Source of the DNA: Lacrimispora sphenoides
GTDB taxonomy: Bacteria > Bacillota > Clostridia > Lachnospirales > Lachnospiraceae
Reading direction: 5' to 3'
NCBI RefSeq assembly: GCF_900105215.1
Contig: NZ_FOIP01000001.1
Span: forward strand, 558,001 to 622,000
Length of the DNA: 64,000 bases
The notes under the pieces are model-generated. The model searched no databases. It was given only the letters and a program-made list of their open reading frames with translations, and was not told the DNA's origin. Both the position numbers and the translations under genes were made by a program. The stretch's first letter is position 1, and the number at the start of each line of letters is the position of its first letter. Below are positions 33,504 through 42,068 of this stretch, one piece after another.

Positions 33504-34691
33504 TTAATAAGCAAGCCGGTATACATCAATCATCTCTGGTTTCCCCAGTGACCGGATTCCGGGCAAAGTTCTGGTTCCGTAAAAGGAGCATTTATCCGCC
33601 AGAATTTCTAAATCCGCTTCCTTTATTCCCGCATTCAGCTCTCTAAGGCTGACAGGCATTCCAAGACTCTTAAAAAATCCTTCCAGTCTGTTGATCCCAT
33701 TAAGAGCCGTTTTTAAAGGCTCTTCAAAGTTCATTTCCTCATTCAATACCCGGACAGCCAGCTGGGCAAACCTCATAGGATCAACTTCGCATACGTACCT
33801 GGACCAGGAACAAAACAGGGCAGACAGACCGGCACCATGGGCAATGGCCGGATACATCCCTGACAGCTCGTGCTCCAATTGGTGAACCTGCATCATATAT
33901 TCCCTTCCCAGACCGGTAAGCTCATTATGAGAGAGGCTTCCTGCCCACATAAGGGTTGCACGTGCCTCATAATCCTCTGGATTTTTATCTGCCACAGCTC
34001 CCGCTTCCATAACAGAGGTTAAAAGCCCTTCCGCGATCCGGTCCGTTAAAGGCGTATCCTTTGTCGTCCCTCCCAGATACCGTTCCAGCGTGTGCATCAT
34101 AATATCTACGGTTCCGCATCCAGTCTGGAATTTGCTGACAGTAAACGTCAGCTCCGGGTTGCAGATGGCAAACAGAGGACGATGGGTCGGGCTGTTAAAC
34201 CCTCGCTTTAAGTCCCCCTCTTCATTTGTGATAACGCAGGATAAGCTTGTCTCACTCCCTGAAGCAGACAGGGTTAGAATGTTTCCGTGGGGAAGGGCTT
34301 TTGCCGGAACCTCTTCCTTTAAAAAGAATTTCCAGGGATCAATTTCAGGATTAAGTGCTCCGTCGGCAATGCACTTGGCTGAGTCAATAACACTTCCGCC
34401 ACCCACTGCCAGAATGAACTCCACATGTTCCCTTCTGCATAGCTCCATGCCTTCTTTTGCCAGGGATAAAACCGGATTAGGCTGTACTCCGCCAAAAAGA
34501 ACATATTCGATTCCATGCTCTCTTAAGGATTCTTCCACCAGCCCAAGCAGGCCGCTTTTTCTTACGCTGCCTCCACCATAATGAATCATGATTTTATGAA
34601 ATCCATATTCAGAAATGATGGCACCTGCCTTTTTGTGGGTATCACGGCCGAATATCACCCTTGTAGGTACATAATACTCAAAATTATTCAT
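33504..34691 (-). CDS. Iron-containing alcohol dehydrogenase (butanol dehydrogenase-like)
   Basis: NAD(P)H-dependent group III alcohol dehydrogenase of 395 residues, interconverting aldehydes and alcohols in fermentation. Nucleotide-site motif VGGGSVIDSAKCIA; metal-binding segments GTVDIMMHTLERY and the GAGLSALFCSW/IAHGAG region. The start YYVPTRVIFG and the size match the BdhA/YqhD group. ATG 34691 has GAGGAC a few bases upstream. Monocistronic. Substrate chain length cannot be deduced. Confidence 0.93.
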   Translation of the reverse strand: MNNFEYYVPTRVIFGRDTHKKAGAIISEYGFHKIMIHYGGGSVRKSGLLGLVEESLREHGIEYVLFGGVQPNPVLSLAKEGMELCRREHVEFILAVGGGSVIDSAKCIADGALNPEIDPWKFFLKEEVPAKALPHGNILTLSASGSETSLSCVITNEEGDLKRGFNSPTHRPLFAICNPELTFTVSKFQTGCGTVDIMMHTLERYLGGTTKDTPLTDRIAEGLLTSVMEAGAVADKNPEDYEARATLMWAGSLSHNELTGLGREYMMQVHQLEHELSGMYPAIAHGAGLSALFCSWSRYVCEVDPMRFAQLAVRVLNEEMNFEEPLKTALNGINRLEGFFKSLGMPVSLRELNAGIKEADLEILADKCSFYGTRTLPGIRSLGKPEMIDVYRLAY

Positions 34692-34841
34692 TCTGTCCTC
34701 ACTTTCCGCTGCGGTTTAATCCTCATGTTCCGCATCATTTTTATTCTTAATAGAAATTATACCACGAACATTTCTTTTTTCCAATATGGACTATACTCAC
34801 CTGTTTCCCTTCATATTTTTTATTATCACAGCATATCTTAT

Positions 34842-34876
34842 AAAGGAAAGCCTTAGTAATCTGCTTTCCTTTTTCA
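34842..34876 (+). terminator. Orphan plus-strand terminator
   Basis: AAAGGAAAGC (34842-34851) pairs with GCTTTCCTTT (34863-34872), followed by further T residues. No plus-strand gene lies upstream within 1.4 kb. Confidence 0.55.
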
Positions 34877-34886
34877 TATGTAAGTA

Positions 34887-34914
34887 GTTCGATTCACCTG
34901 GCGGCTTATCGAAC
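34887..34914. repeat. REP-like palindromic element, copy 2
   Basis: GTTCGAT (34887-34893) and ATCGAAC (34908-34914) flank TCACCTGGCGGCTT. Closely matches the element at 11000-11026. Confidence 0.55.
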
Positions 34915-34995
34915 GGCTGATCTGCTTTTTTCAGTCCGGGCCTGGCTTGCCTTTATTTAAGTAAATCATGCCATGGAATGACAAGGAGAACGCTT

Positions 34996-36162
34996 ATGAA
35001 CCTATTAAATAAAGATATCAGATTTTCTCATGTATCCAGACACCATATCATCATTTACATAGAAGTCATTATTCTGACATTTCTGCTGGTCTCCTTGTTT
35101 TTCATATCCCCAGGCGGGAAGCTCTCATTTCCGGTAGTCAATCAGGACAGTAACGCCAGTCCCTCGGAGGCAAAAAAATTTATAAAATGGGTGGATTTTG
35201 ATGTGACCGCAAGGGCCATGCAGGAGGCCTTCCGATACGATGTTAACACCTGCCAGTCTGAGCCCCATTTAAACTGGGTGGATTTACTAGCTTATCTTGG
35301 TGCCAAGTACGGGGGGGATTTTTCCAGATATTCCACCAAAGATTTAGATGGGCTGGCGGAGCAGCTTCTATCCGGTAAAACCATGGAAGAACTGACTGCA
35401 AAAATGACCCACTATTCCTATTACAGAGAAGCCTATGGAGCGGTGCTTGATGGCCTTGTCGGCCAGTATGATATTCAGATTTCCTCTCAAAATGCACCCC
35501 TGTACGCCACTCCTGCCCTCCTTCCCGACGGCACCCAGGATCCGGATAGGGTCTGGGTAAAGAAGTATGGGCTGAAAAGCTTTTCCCCCATTGCCAAGGG
35601 CTTCCCCTATAATGATTTTGACGATTTTGGAGTTGCACGCTCTTATGGCTACAGACGACAGCATCTGGGGCATGATATGATGGGCCAGGTAGGGACTCCC
35701 ATCATTGCAGTGGAAAGCGGCTATGTGGAGGCCATCGGATGGAACCAGTATGGAGGATGGCGTTTGGGAATACGAAGCTTTGATGGAAAGCGGTATTATT
35801 ATTACGCCCATTTAAGAAAGAATTATCCTTATCATAAATCCTTAAGCCAGGGCAGCATCGTTACGGCAGGAGATGTGATCGGTTATCTGGGACGTACCGG
35901 ATACAGCCGGAATGAAAACACCAATAATATCAATGAACCTCATCTCCACTTTGGACTTCAACTTATCTTTGATGAGTCTCAAAAGGAAGGCAACAATGAG
36001 ATCTGGGTCAGCTGCTATGAGCTAACCAAATTTCTTTCCATGAACCGCTCCGAGACTCTTAAGAACCAGGAGACAAAAGAATACAACCGGGTTTATGATA
36101 TGACGGATCCAGGAATCCCTGATAATTTCATTCCGCCTGAACCTCCTAAAGTAGAAAATTGA
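34996..36162 (+). CDS. Membrane-anchored M23 family metallopeptidase
   Basis: Protein of 388 residues with a single N-terminal membrane segment (about 20-45), a middle region of unknown function (about 60-200), and a C-terminal M23/LytM domain with zinc ligands in HLGHDMMG and HLHFG. Expected to cut peptidoglycan cross-bridges or act as a wall-remodelling partner; some M23 proteins are important in sporulation. ATG 34996 is chosen because AAGGAGA is six bases upstream; the longer frame from 34978 contains that site. The catalytic residues appear complete, so activity is likely. Confidence 0.9.
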   Translation: MNLLNKDIRFSHVSRHHIIIYIEVIILTFLLVSLFFISPGGKLSFPVVNQDSNASPSEAKKFIKWVDFDVTARAMQEAFRYDVNTCQSEPHLNWVDLLAYLGAKYGGDFSRYSTKDLDGLAEQLLSGKTMEELTAKMTHYSYYREAYGAVLDGLVGQYDIQISSQNAPLYATPALLPDGTQDPDRVWVKKYGLKSFSPIAKGFPYNDFDDFGVARSYGYRRQHLGHDMMGQVGTPIIAVESGYVEAIGWNQYGGWRLGIRSFDGKRYYYYAHLRKNYPYHKSLSQGSIVTAGDVIGYLGRTGYSRNENTNNINEPHLHFGLQLIFDESQKEGNNEIWVSCYELTKFLSMNRSETLKNQETKEYNRVYDMTDPGIPDNFIPPEPPKVEN

Positions 36163-36173
36163 CCTCTAACTAT

Positions 36174-36208
36174 GACAGGGGCTGTTGCGGCAAGTGCAAC
36201 AGCCCCTG
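36174..36208. terminator. Strong hairpin between M23 and aguA genes
   Basis: CAGGGGCTGTTGC pairs with GCAACAGCCCCTG around a seven-base loop, between convergent genes. There is no long T-run, so termination may be factor-assisted. Confidence 0.65.
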
Positions 36209-36245
36209 TATCTGCATACATTCGAGGAGACAATGTGATAACGCT

Positions 36246-37346
36246 TTATTTTACTTTTGGCTGCTGCTGGGTGATGCAGTGGATATTTCCGCCGCCAAAT
36301 GCAACCTCTTCCGTACGTACCCCAACCACTTTGCGGTCCGGATACATTTCCTGGATCTGCTGTAAGGCCAATGCATCATTTTCATCGCCATACTGGGGAA
36401 CGATCACTCCCCCATTTACGACCAGGAAATTCATATAGGAAGCGATGGAAATCTCGCCATCTTCTCTTGGAAGGGTACCCTCTACCATATCAATCGCGCC
36501 TGCACCATGAAGCAGAACGGGGTTCTTGGTCAGGCAAAGCTTATGTACCTTTAATTTACGGCCCTTTGCGTCTACTGCTTCGGATAATGTATTATAAGCT
36601 TCCTGCGCTTCTCTATAGAAAGGATTCTCTTCATCTTCCGTCCAGATACAGGCAACTTCCCCCGGTCTTACATACTGGGCAACATCATCAACATGTCCAT
36701 TGGTTTCGTTTGGATCAATGCCATCCTTAATCCAGATAACCTTCTGGCAGTTTAAGTATTGATCCAGCATATCTTCGATTTCTTCTTTTGTCATATGAGG
36801 ATTTCTTCCCTCACTTAACAGGCACATCTCTGTGGTAATGATGGTTCCCTCTCCATCTACATGGAAGGAACCGCCTTCCAGAACAAAGCCTTCGGTACGA
36901 TAGGAATCGACACCTTCGATTTCACATACCTTTTGTGCCACAAGATCATCCTGATCCCAAGGGAAATAAAGTCCGTCTACCAGGCCCCCCCATGCGTTAA
37001 AGGTCCAGTCACAGCCTCTGATGCCGCCTTTATCATTGATGACAAAGGTCGGTCCACAGTCACGGATCCAGGAATCATTGCTTGTCATCTCAACCACCTT
37101 TATTTCAGCTGGAAGATGGGCACGGCAGTTCTGATATTGTGCCGGAGATACACAAACAGTAACCGGCTCAAACTGGAGGATCGCTTTCGCAACCTCAGTA
37201 AATACAAGCTGTGCCGGCTTTGCGCCGTTTCTCCAGTTATCCGGCCTTTCCGGCCATAACATCCAAATCTGTTCCTGCTCTTCAAATTCTGCAGGCATAC
37301 GGTATCCATCCTGCTTTGGTGTTGTGTTCTCAATTCTCTTTGCCAT
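36246..37346 (-). CDS. aguA: Agmatine deiminase
   Basis: Hydrolyses agmatine to N-carbamoylputrescine and ammonia in the cytoplasm. Protein of 366 residues with the guanidino-group-modifying fold: MLWPERPDNWRNGAKPAQ, TSNDSWIRDCGPTFVIND, LEGGSFHVDGEG, NGHVDDVAQYV, and the catalytic Cys357 in GGGNIHCITQQ. The count places the Cys at the same position as in characterised AguA. Last gene of the agu run, after the antiporter gene by 19 bases. Confidence 0.96.
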   Translation of the reverse strand: MAKRIENTTPKQDGYRMPAEFEEQEQIWMLWPERPDNWRNGAKPAQLVFTEVAKAILQFEPVTVCVSPAQYQNCRAHLPAEIKVVEMTSNDSWIRDCGPTFVINDKGGIRGCDWTFNAWGGLVDGLYFPWDQDDLVAQKVCEIEGVDSYRTEGFVLEGGSFHVDGEGTIITTEMCLLSEGRNPHMTKEEIEDMLDQYLNCQKVIWIKDGIDPNETNGHVDDVAQYVRPGEVACIWTEDEENPFYREAQEAYNTLSEAVDAKGRKLKVHKLCLTKNPVLLHGAGAIDMVEGTLPREDGEISIASYMNFLVVNGGVIVPQYGDENDALALQQIQEMYPDRKVVGVRTEEVAFGGGNIHCITQQQPKVK

Positions 37347-37365
37347 AATTTATCCCTACTCTTTC

Positions 37366-38727
37366 TTATTTATCTCTTTTTCTGTTTACAATCAGCTCAC
37401 CAAGTATGAGGAATATCACTGCCCCGATGGTGATCGGAAGGACTCCTGCCAGAGTTTCCGGATCAAAGCTTAAAGGAACTGCGGTGAAGATCAGCGCAAC
37501 GATGATCAGTGTCATTGGAACGAATGCCAAAACCCTTAAGAAACCATTGCTTCCCGGAACCTTAAAGGGCCGTTCTGTATCCGGGTCTATCATTCGAAGC
37601 TTTAAGAAGGCCGGAAATACAGGGATATAGGAAAGCAAAAACATAACCAGATTCAGTGCGAAAAAGCACCAGAACAGATCCTGATTAGGAATAAGGGGAG
37701 CGATGATAAGAACTGTGCTGGCTACCAGTCCATTCATAATGGCAGCACCAATGGGCATATCATTCTTTTTGCTTCTTATCTTAAATACCGCCGGCATGTC
37801 CCCATTCTCTGCCGAATAAGCCGCTACATTGTTTACTCCAAGTGACCAGGAAACCATATTTCCAAAAAGCGTAAGCAGGAAGCCAATGGCAACCACCGTC
37901 ACAATGATTCCTCTGGTGCTTCCGGTCAAAAGCTGGACGCTTGCAACCAAACCGGTACTGGTACTGATCTGATCAGCCGGAATCGCAACACCGATTCCAA
38001 ATGCCATAAAGATATAGATCGCTGCAATGACAATTCCGCCTGCAATAATCGCCTGAGGAATCTGCTTCTTAGGATTCTCCATATCATCCGCAAAGGTACA
38101 AACAACTTCAAATCCAAGGCAGTTAAATAAAATAACTGATATGTAGGATAAGCTGTTTAAATTAAAGCTTGGAATCAAGGAGGCTAAGGTGTATTCATTG
38201 GCAACTCCGTGAGTGACCGCACCGTAGATGCCAAGGCAGCCCAGGATTACTGCGATGAGGATTTTAATTACTGCCGCTCCGTTTAAGATCCAGGTACTGT
38301 CACAAACGGAAAAAAAGCTGATGAAAACAATGATCCATACAAACGTAAGCTCTATGATCAAGGACGGGAAAAATCCCAGTTGTCCTCCGGTCAAAAGATT
38401 AATGACCTCGGGGAACATAAGCGCCAAAGAAGCCATCCAAAGCGGAAAGTTGATCCAGTAGTACCAGGACACCCTTCCTCCCCATTTTTTACCAAAGGCT
38501 TTTGACACCCAGTCATATAATCCACCGTCACCCTCATAGGTTGTCCCCAGTTCTGAGGAGATCAAGCCATATGGTAGCAAAAATGTTATTAAGAGGAAAA
38601 TCCACCAAAAATACTGGGAATTACCAATCGCTGCCACCGGACTTGCTGCTTCTGCCACAAATACAACGCATATAACCGTCATTATGGCATCAATTAACCG
38701 AAACTTCTTCTTTGGCGCGTCTGACAT
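37366..38727 (-). CDS. aguD: Agmatine/putrescine antiporter (APC family)
   Basis: Amino-acid/polyamine permease of about 453 residues with 12 hydrophobic segments. The N-terminal FRLIDAIMTVICVVFVAEAASPVAAIGNSQYFWW fits the APC glutamate/GABA or agmatine/putrescine exchanger group. Its place between carbamoyltransferase and agmatine deiminase genes makes agmatine/putrescine exchange the most likely role. The start is ATG 38727 or the adjacent ATG 38730, behind AGGAGG. The carbamoyltransferase stop lies 10 bases upstream. Confidence 0.9.
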   Translation of the reverse strand: MSDAPKKKFRLIDAIMTVICVVFVAEAASPVAAIGNSQYFWWIFLLITFLLPYGLISSELGTTYEGDGGLYDWVSKAFGKKWGGRVSWYYWINFPLWMASLALMFPEVINLLTGGQLGFFPSLIIELTFVWIIVFISFFSVCDSTWILNGAAVIKILIAVILGCLGIYGAVTHGVANEYTLASLIPSFNLNSLSYISVILFNCLGFEVVCTFADDMENPKKQIPQAIIAGGIVIAAIYIFMAFGIGVAIPADQISTSTGLVASVQLLTGSTRGIIVTVVAIGFLLTLFGNMVSWSLGVNNVAAYSAENGDMPAVFKIRSKKNDMPIGAAIMNGLVASTVLIIAPLIPNQDLFWCFFALNLVMFLLSYIPVFPAFLKLRMIDPDTERPFKVPGSNGFLRVLAFVPMTLIIVALIFTAVPLSFDPETLAGVLPITIGAVIFLILGELIVNRKRDK

Positions 38728-38737
38728 CATTCTCCTC

Positions 38738-39766
38738 CTATCTGATATCTCTATCATCCATGAATTTCTCTAACTGTTCCTTTGCTACTGCGATCTGAAG
38801 CTCGCTTGGAGCCTGATCTCTCTGATACTGGGTAAAGTAAACAAGCAGACCTCTCATTGCTGTCAGGCGGTTCCCTGCCTCTAAGAATGCAATGGAGCTG
38901 TCGCTGTCAAGTACTTCATCGGTCACGTCTTCTCCCCTGGTCGCAGGCAGGCAGTGCATGAATTTGCAGCCGATATTTCCAAGAGACATTAAATCTCTGT
39001 TTACCTGATAATCCTTAAATGTAGCAACACGCTCTTCCTTTGGAGTCTCATTTTCATACAGTCCATACCATACGTCTGTGTAAATGAAATCTGCTCCCTT
39101 GACGCTGTCACGGTTGTCGGTTACTTCCCATGTACCGCCGGAAATCCTGCAGTTTTCTTCCATGATCTTTTTGTGCTCTTCCAAAAGCTGATTGTTCTTT
39201 GGTCCGTAATGAACGAAATGCATACCAAGCTTTGTGGTGATAAATCCGAGAGAAGCGCATACCTGGGTTCCGTCGCCTACGAAAACAACCTTGCAGTCTT
39301 CCAGATTTTTGCCTCTTGGAAGATGCTCTACGATTGTACAAAGATCTCCGATTTCCTGGGTCGGGTGATTGTAATCACTCATACCGTTTAATACCGGGAT
39401 TGTACATGCTTTGGCTAACTCCACCACGGAGTTGTGTTCAACCACTCTGGCCATTACCACATCAATCAGCTGGGAAAGCACTCTTCCGGTATCGCCGATG
39501 GTCTCATGACCGCCAAGCTGAATCATGCCAGGTCCTAAATACTGGGCATGTCCGCCAAGCTGTTCCATCGCTGTTTCAAAAGAAACACGGGTTCTTGTGG
39601 AAGACTGCTGGAAAATCATTCCCAGTGTTTTTCCTTTTAACAGAGGGGGATTATAACCTGCCTTGATGCTTCTTTTAATTGCCAGAGACAGTTCAATTAT
39701 GTCTAACAACTGCTCCTTAGTAAAATCGTTGGTGTCAATAAAATGTGTAATTCCGTTTGCTTTCAT
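38738..39766 (-). CDS. ptcA: Putrescine carbamoyltransferase
   Basis: Phosphorolyses N-carbamoylputrescine to putrescine and carbamoyl phosphate. The 342-residue protein belongs to the ornithine/aspartate transcarbamoylase family: carbamoyl-phosphate loop [14 protein letters not shown] in [13 protein letters not shown], and [12 protein letters not shown] longer C-terminal helix ([19 protein letters not shown]) is typical of putrescine rather than ornithine enzymes, and the agu gene context agrees. Ornithine carbamoyltransferase is the alternative. Confidence 0.92.
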   Translation of the reverse strand: MKANGITHFIDTNDFTKEQLLDIIELSLAIKRSIKAGYNPPLLKGKTLGMIFQQSSTRTRVSFETAMEQLGGHAQYLGPGMIQLGGHETIGDTGRVLSQLIDVVMARVVEHNSVVELAKACTIPVLNGMSDYNHPTQEIGDLCTIVEHLPRGKNLEDCKVVFVGDGTQVCASLGFITTKLGMHFVHYGPKNNQLLEEHKKIMEENCRISGGTWEVTDNRDSVKGADFIYTDVWYGLYENETPKEERVATFKDYQVNRDLMSLGNIGCKFMHCLPATRGEDVTDEVLDSDSSIAFLEAGNRLTAMRGLLVYFTQYQRDQAPSELQIAVAKEQLEKFMDDRDIR

Positions 39767-39800
39767 GGCAAAGTCTCCTTATATAAATTTTTATTGTTAA

Positions 39801-40745
39801 TTAGTTAAATGTGATTATGGTGCCTGTCTTTCCGTCCAGTGCTTCAACTGCATTGTCAAGGGAAGTGATGATCGCCCGTTTTGACGGATTGGATCTTACA
39901 AATTTCATGGCTGCCTGAACCTTGGGAAGCATGCTTCCCGGAGCAAACTGTCCTTCCTCACAATACTTGTTCGCTTCCATCAGGCTAAGATGATCCAGAT
40001 TCTTCTGATCTGGTTTATTGTAATTGACTGCCACCTTTTCCACTTCTGTTAAAATCACCAGGATATCTGCCTCCACCTGTTCTGCCAGGAGTTCAGCTGC
40101 AAAATCCTTATCAATTACTGCTGCCGTTCCATGAAGAGCGCCGGCTGGATCTTCAATGACCGGAATTCCTCCTCCTCCGCAGGTGATGACAATTGCCTTT
40201 GGCCACAACTCTTTTACCGCCTCAATCTCCACAATCTTTTTAGGAATCGGAGATGCAACCACTCTGCGGTATCCCCGGCCGGCATCTTCTTTCATAACGT
40301 ATCCTTTTTCCTCTTCCAGAGCGTGAGCCTCTTCTTTGGTATAGAAAGGTCCGATGGGTTTGGTCGGATTGTGAAAAGCCGGATCGTGTTCGTCTACAAT
40401 CATCTGGGTAGCGATGGTGACAACAGGAAAGTTCTGATTCCTCTTATTCAGCGCATATTTCAGACCCTGCTGCAAATGATATCCGATATAACCCTGGGAC
40501 ATTGCCCCGCACACATCAAATGGCATAGGCGGTGTTACATCTTTTGCAGTTTCAGAGGCAAGCAAAATTCTACCCACCTGAGGTCCGTTCCCATGTACAA
40601 TAGCCATCTCATAGCCACGTTCATTTAATTCTGCTATATACTCGCAAGTCTTATGAACGACTTCAAGCTGTGCTTTGGCAGTTGCTTCTCCTTTTCCTGA
40701 CTGCAGTGCATTTCCGCCTAAAGCGAGGACAATTTTCTCTGCCAT
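39801..40745 (-). CDS. arcC: Carbamate kinase
   Basis: Uses carbamoyl phosphate from the preceding step to make ATP, with carbamate breaking down to ammonia and CO2. Protein of 314 residues with ALGGNALQSG at the N-terminus, HGNGPQVGRI, and the GGGGIPVIED nucleotide segment. ATG 40745 with AGGAGG eight bases upstream is preferred; a longer frame from 40805 adds a Gln/Lys-rich tail without conserved features. First gene of the agu operon, divergent from aguR. Called aguC in some organisms. Confidence 0.95.
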   Translation of the reverse strand: MAEKIVLALGGNALQSGKGEATAKAQLEVVHKTCEYIAELNERGYEMAIVHGNGPQVGRILLASETAKDVTPPMPFDVCGAMSQGYIGYHLQQGLKYALNKRNQNFPVVTIATQMIVDEHDPAFHNPTKPIGPFYTKEEAHALEEEKGYVMKEDAGRGYRRVVASPIPKKIVEIEAVKELWPKAIVITCGGGGIPVIEDPAGALHGTAAVIDKDFAAELLAEQVEADILVILTEVEKVAVNYNKPDQKNLDHLSLMEANKYCEEGQFAPGSMLPKVQAAMKFVRSNPSKRAIITSLDNAVEALDGKTGTIITFN

Positions 40746-40809
40746 CAGTAAAACCTCCTTTTGTGATTTTTGATTTGCTGTGATTTGCTTTTGCTGCGTC
40801 GTCACAAGA

Positions 40810-40847
40810 TGAAAATAGCAGTTTTCACGCCGGTTGAGAATTCAACC
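40810..40847. promoter_or_regulatory. Two inverted repeats ahead of the agu operon
   Basis: TGAAAA-N6-TTTTCA (40810-40827) and GGTTGA-GAAT-TCAACC (40832-40847) lie side by side in the 275-base divergent region, 65-102 bases before the arcC start. They are candidate sites for AguR or a catabolite regulator. The second does not fit the cre consensus. Confidence 0.45.
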
Positions 40848-40950
40848 AGGGGGTAGATATTTATAACACTTTTAACTCTAATCCACATAAACTTTCCTAA
40901 ACTTTTGTGCAACATGCACTAAAAAGTGAGCTTTTCAAGAAAATTAGGAG

Positions 40951-40978
40951 TTGAAAAAACTTTTTTATTTGCTATACT
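40951..40978 (+). promoter_or_regulatory. Promoter of aguR
   Basis: TTGAAA (40951-40956), 16-base spacer, TATACT (40973-40978), followed by AGGAGG and ATG 41021. Confidence 0.7.
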
Positions 40979-41020
40979 GATGATGGGCAGCTTGAGGACG
41001 AACAAAAGTCAGGAGGAATT

Positions 41021-42037
41021 ATGGGAAAAGGTATCTTATTCATTTACAATCTGGTTTTGATCATGATCTACTCCGGAGTCTTTTGGACGTCTTTTTCGCT
41101 CTTTATTAATGGAAAAGAAAAGATCCTGTTATGGATAGGGATTATATTCGGAGCAGTTTTAACGGATGATATTGTGATTTTTGCATCAGAAATGTTTGGG
41201 AATTTTGCAGAATCTTATAATAGGATTTTTATGATCGTTCCGACCCATAAGACCATGATCTACCTGATCCTGTCACTGGGATACTTAACCATCTTCAAAC
41301 GGCTGTTAAACAGGATGATAACCTATCGTGATTATGGAATTTTAGCAGTATACGTGACTTTCATGCTGTTTGTTCCGGCCATGGATAACAGTGCCTGGAA
41401 AATATGGCTCTATTTCCTCCCAAGCCAGCTTTACAACGCTTATATAGGAGCGGAATGTCTAAGGATATTAAAAAAGAATCCTGAGGAATATCAGGACCCT
41501 TTCTTTAAATGGTGTAAAAGACTTTTTTATATCACTGTTATCATGAATATACTCATCATTGCGGAAGATACCATTGTAATCTTTAATTTTGATACTTATT
41601 CAAAATATTATATTAATATGAATAACAGGAGTTTAACCTCTGATATTCTATATCTCATTTATGCCTTATTTTCTGCCGGATATCTTATGTACTACCTGAT
41701 GATATTGTTAAAGAATAATACCATTGTTTCGGAAGTAACCAGCAATACCAGGGGAAACCTGCCCTCTGATATAGAAGAAAGTGTTCTGTACCGTTTCAGC
41801 GAAGCGAACCATCTTACCGCAAGGGAGAGGGAAATACTGAGAGTGCTTCTCATGGATAAAACCAATCAGGAAATAAGTGAGGATTTATACATCTCACTGG
41901 GAACAGCGAAAACGCATGTTCATAATATCTTTCAAAAAATCGGGGTTGTAAAACGCCCTCAGCTTCTCGAGGTTTATGCCGCTTACCGGGATGAACAGCT
42001 AAATAAAGAACCAGAAAAAGAAACGCCGTCCCCATAG
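41021..42037 (+). CDS. aguR: Membrane-bound LuxR family regulator (AguR type)
   Basis: Protein of 338 residues. About seven hydrophobic segments fill residues 1-240, and a LuxR/FixJ helix-turn-helix lies at the C-terminus (about 262-325: LTAREREILRVLLMDKTNQEISEDLYISLGTAKTHVHNIFQKIGV). This membrane-sensor plus LuxR layout and the divergent position match AguR of lactic acid bacteria, which activates the agu operon when agmatine is present. AGGAGG is six bases before the ATG. Assignment rests on architecture and context. Confidence 0.85.
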   Translation: MGKGILFIYNLVLIMIYSGVFWTSFSLFINGKEKILLWIGIIFGAVLTDDIVIFASEMFGNFAESYNRIFMIVPTHKTMIYLILSLGYLTIFKRLLNRMITYRDYGILAVYVTFMLFVPAMDNSAWKIWLYFLPSQLYNAYIGAECLRILKKNPEEYQDPFFKWCKRLFYITVIMNILIIAEDTIVIFNFDTYSKYYINMNNRSLTSDILYLIYALFSAGYLMYYLMILLKNNTIVSEVTSNTRGNLPSDIEESVLYRFSEANHLTAREREILRVLLMDKTNQEISEDLYISLGTAKTHVHNIFQKIGVVKRPQLLEVYAAYRDEQLNKEPEKETPSP

Positions 42038-42068
42038 GCTTTTGCCAGCCGGGGACGGCGTGTTTTAT
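42023..42068. terminator. Bidirectional terminator overlapping the aguR end
   Basis: ACGCCGTCCCC (42023-42033, inside aguR) pairs with GGGGACGGCGT (42051-42061). T-rich tails occur on both strands, so it ends aguR and the convergent DUF1015 transcript. Confidence 0.88.

Larger units (their letters stand above)
34692..34995. other. 304-base intergenic region
   Basis: No gene found. It contains the minus-strand promoter region of the alcohol dehydrogenase gene, a plus-strand terminator-like hairpin at 34842-34876 with no obvious transcript before it, and a REP-like palindrome at 34887-34914 upstream of the M23 peptidase gene. Confidence 0.7.
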
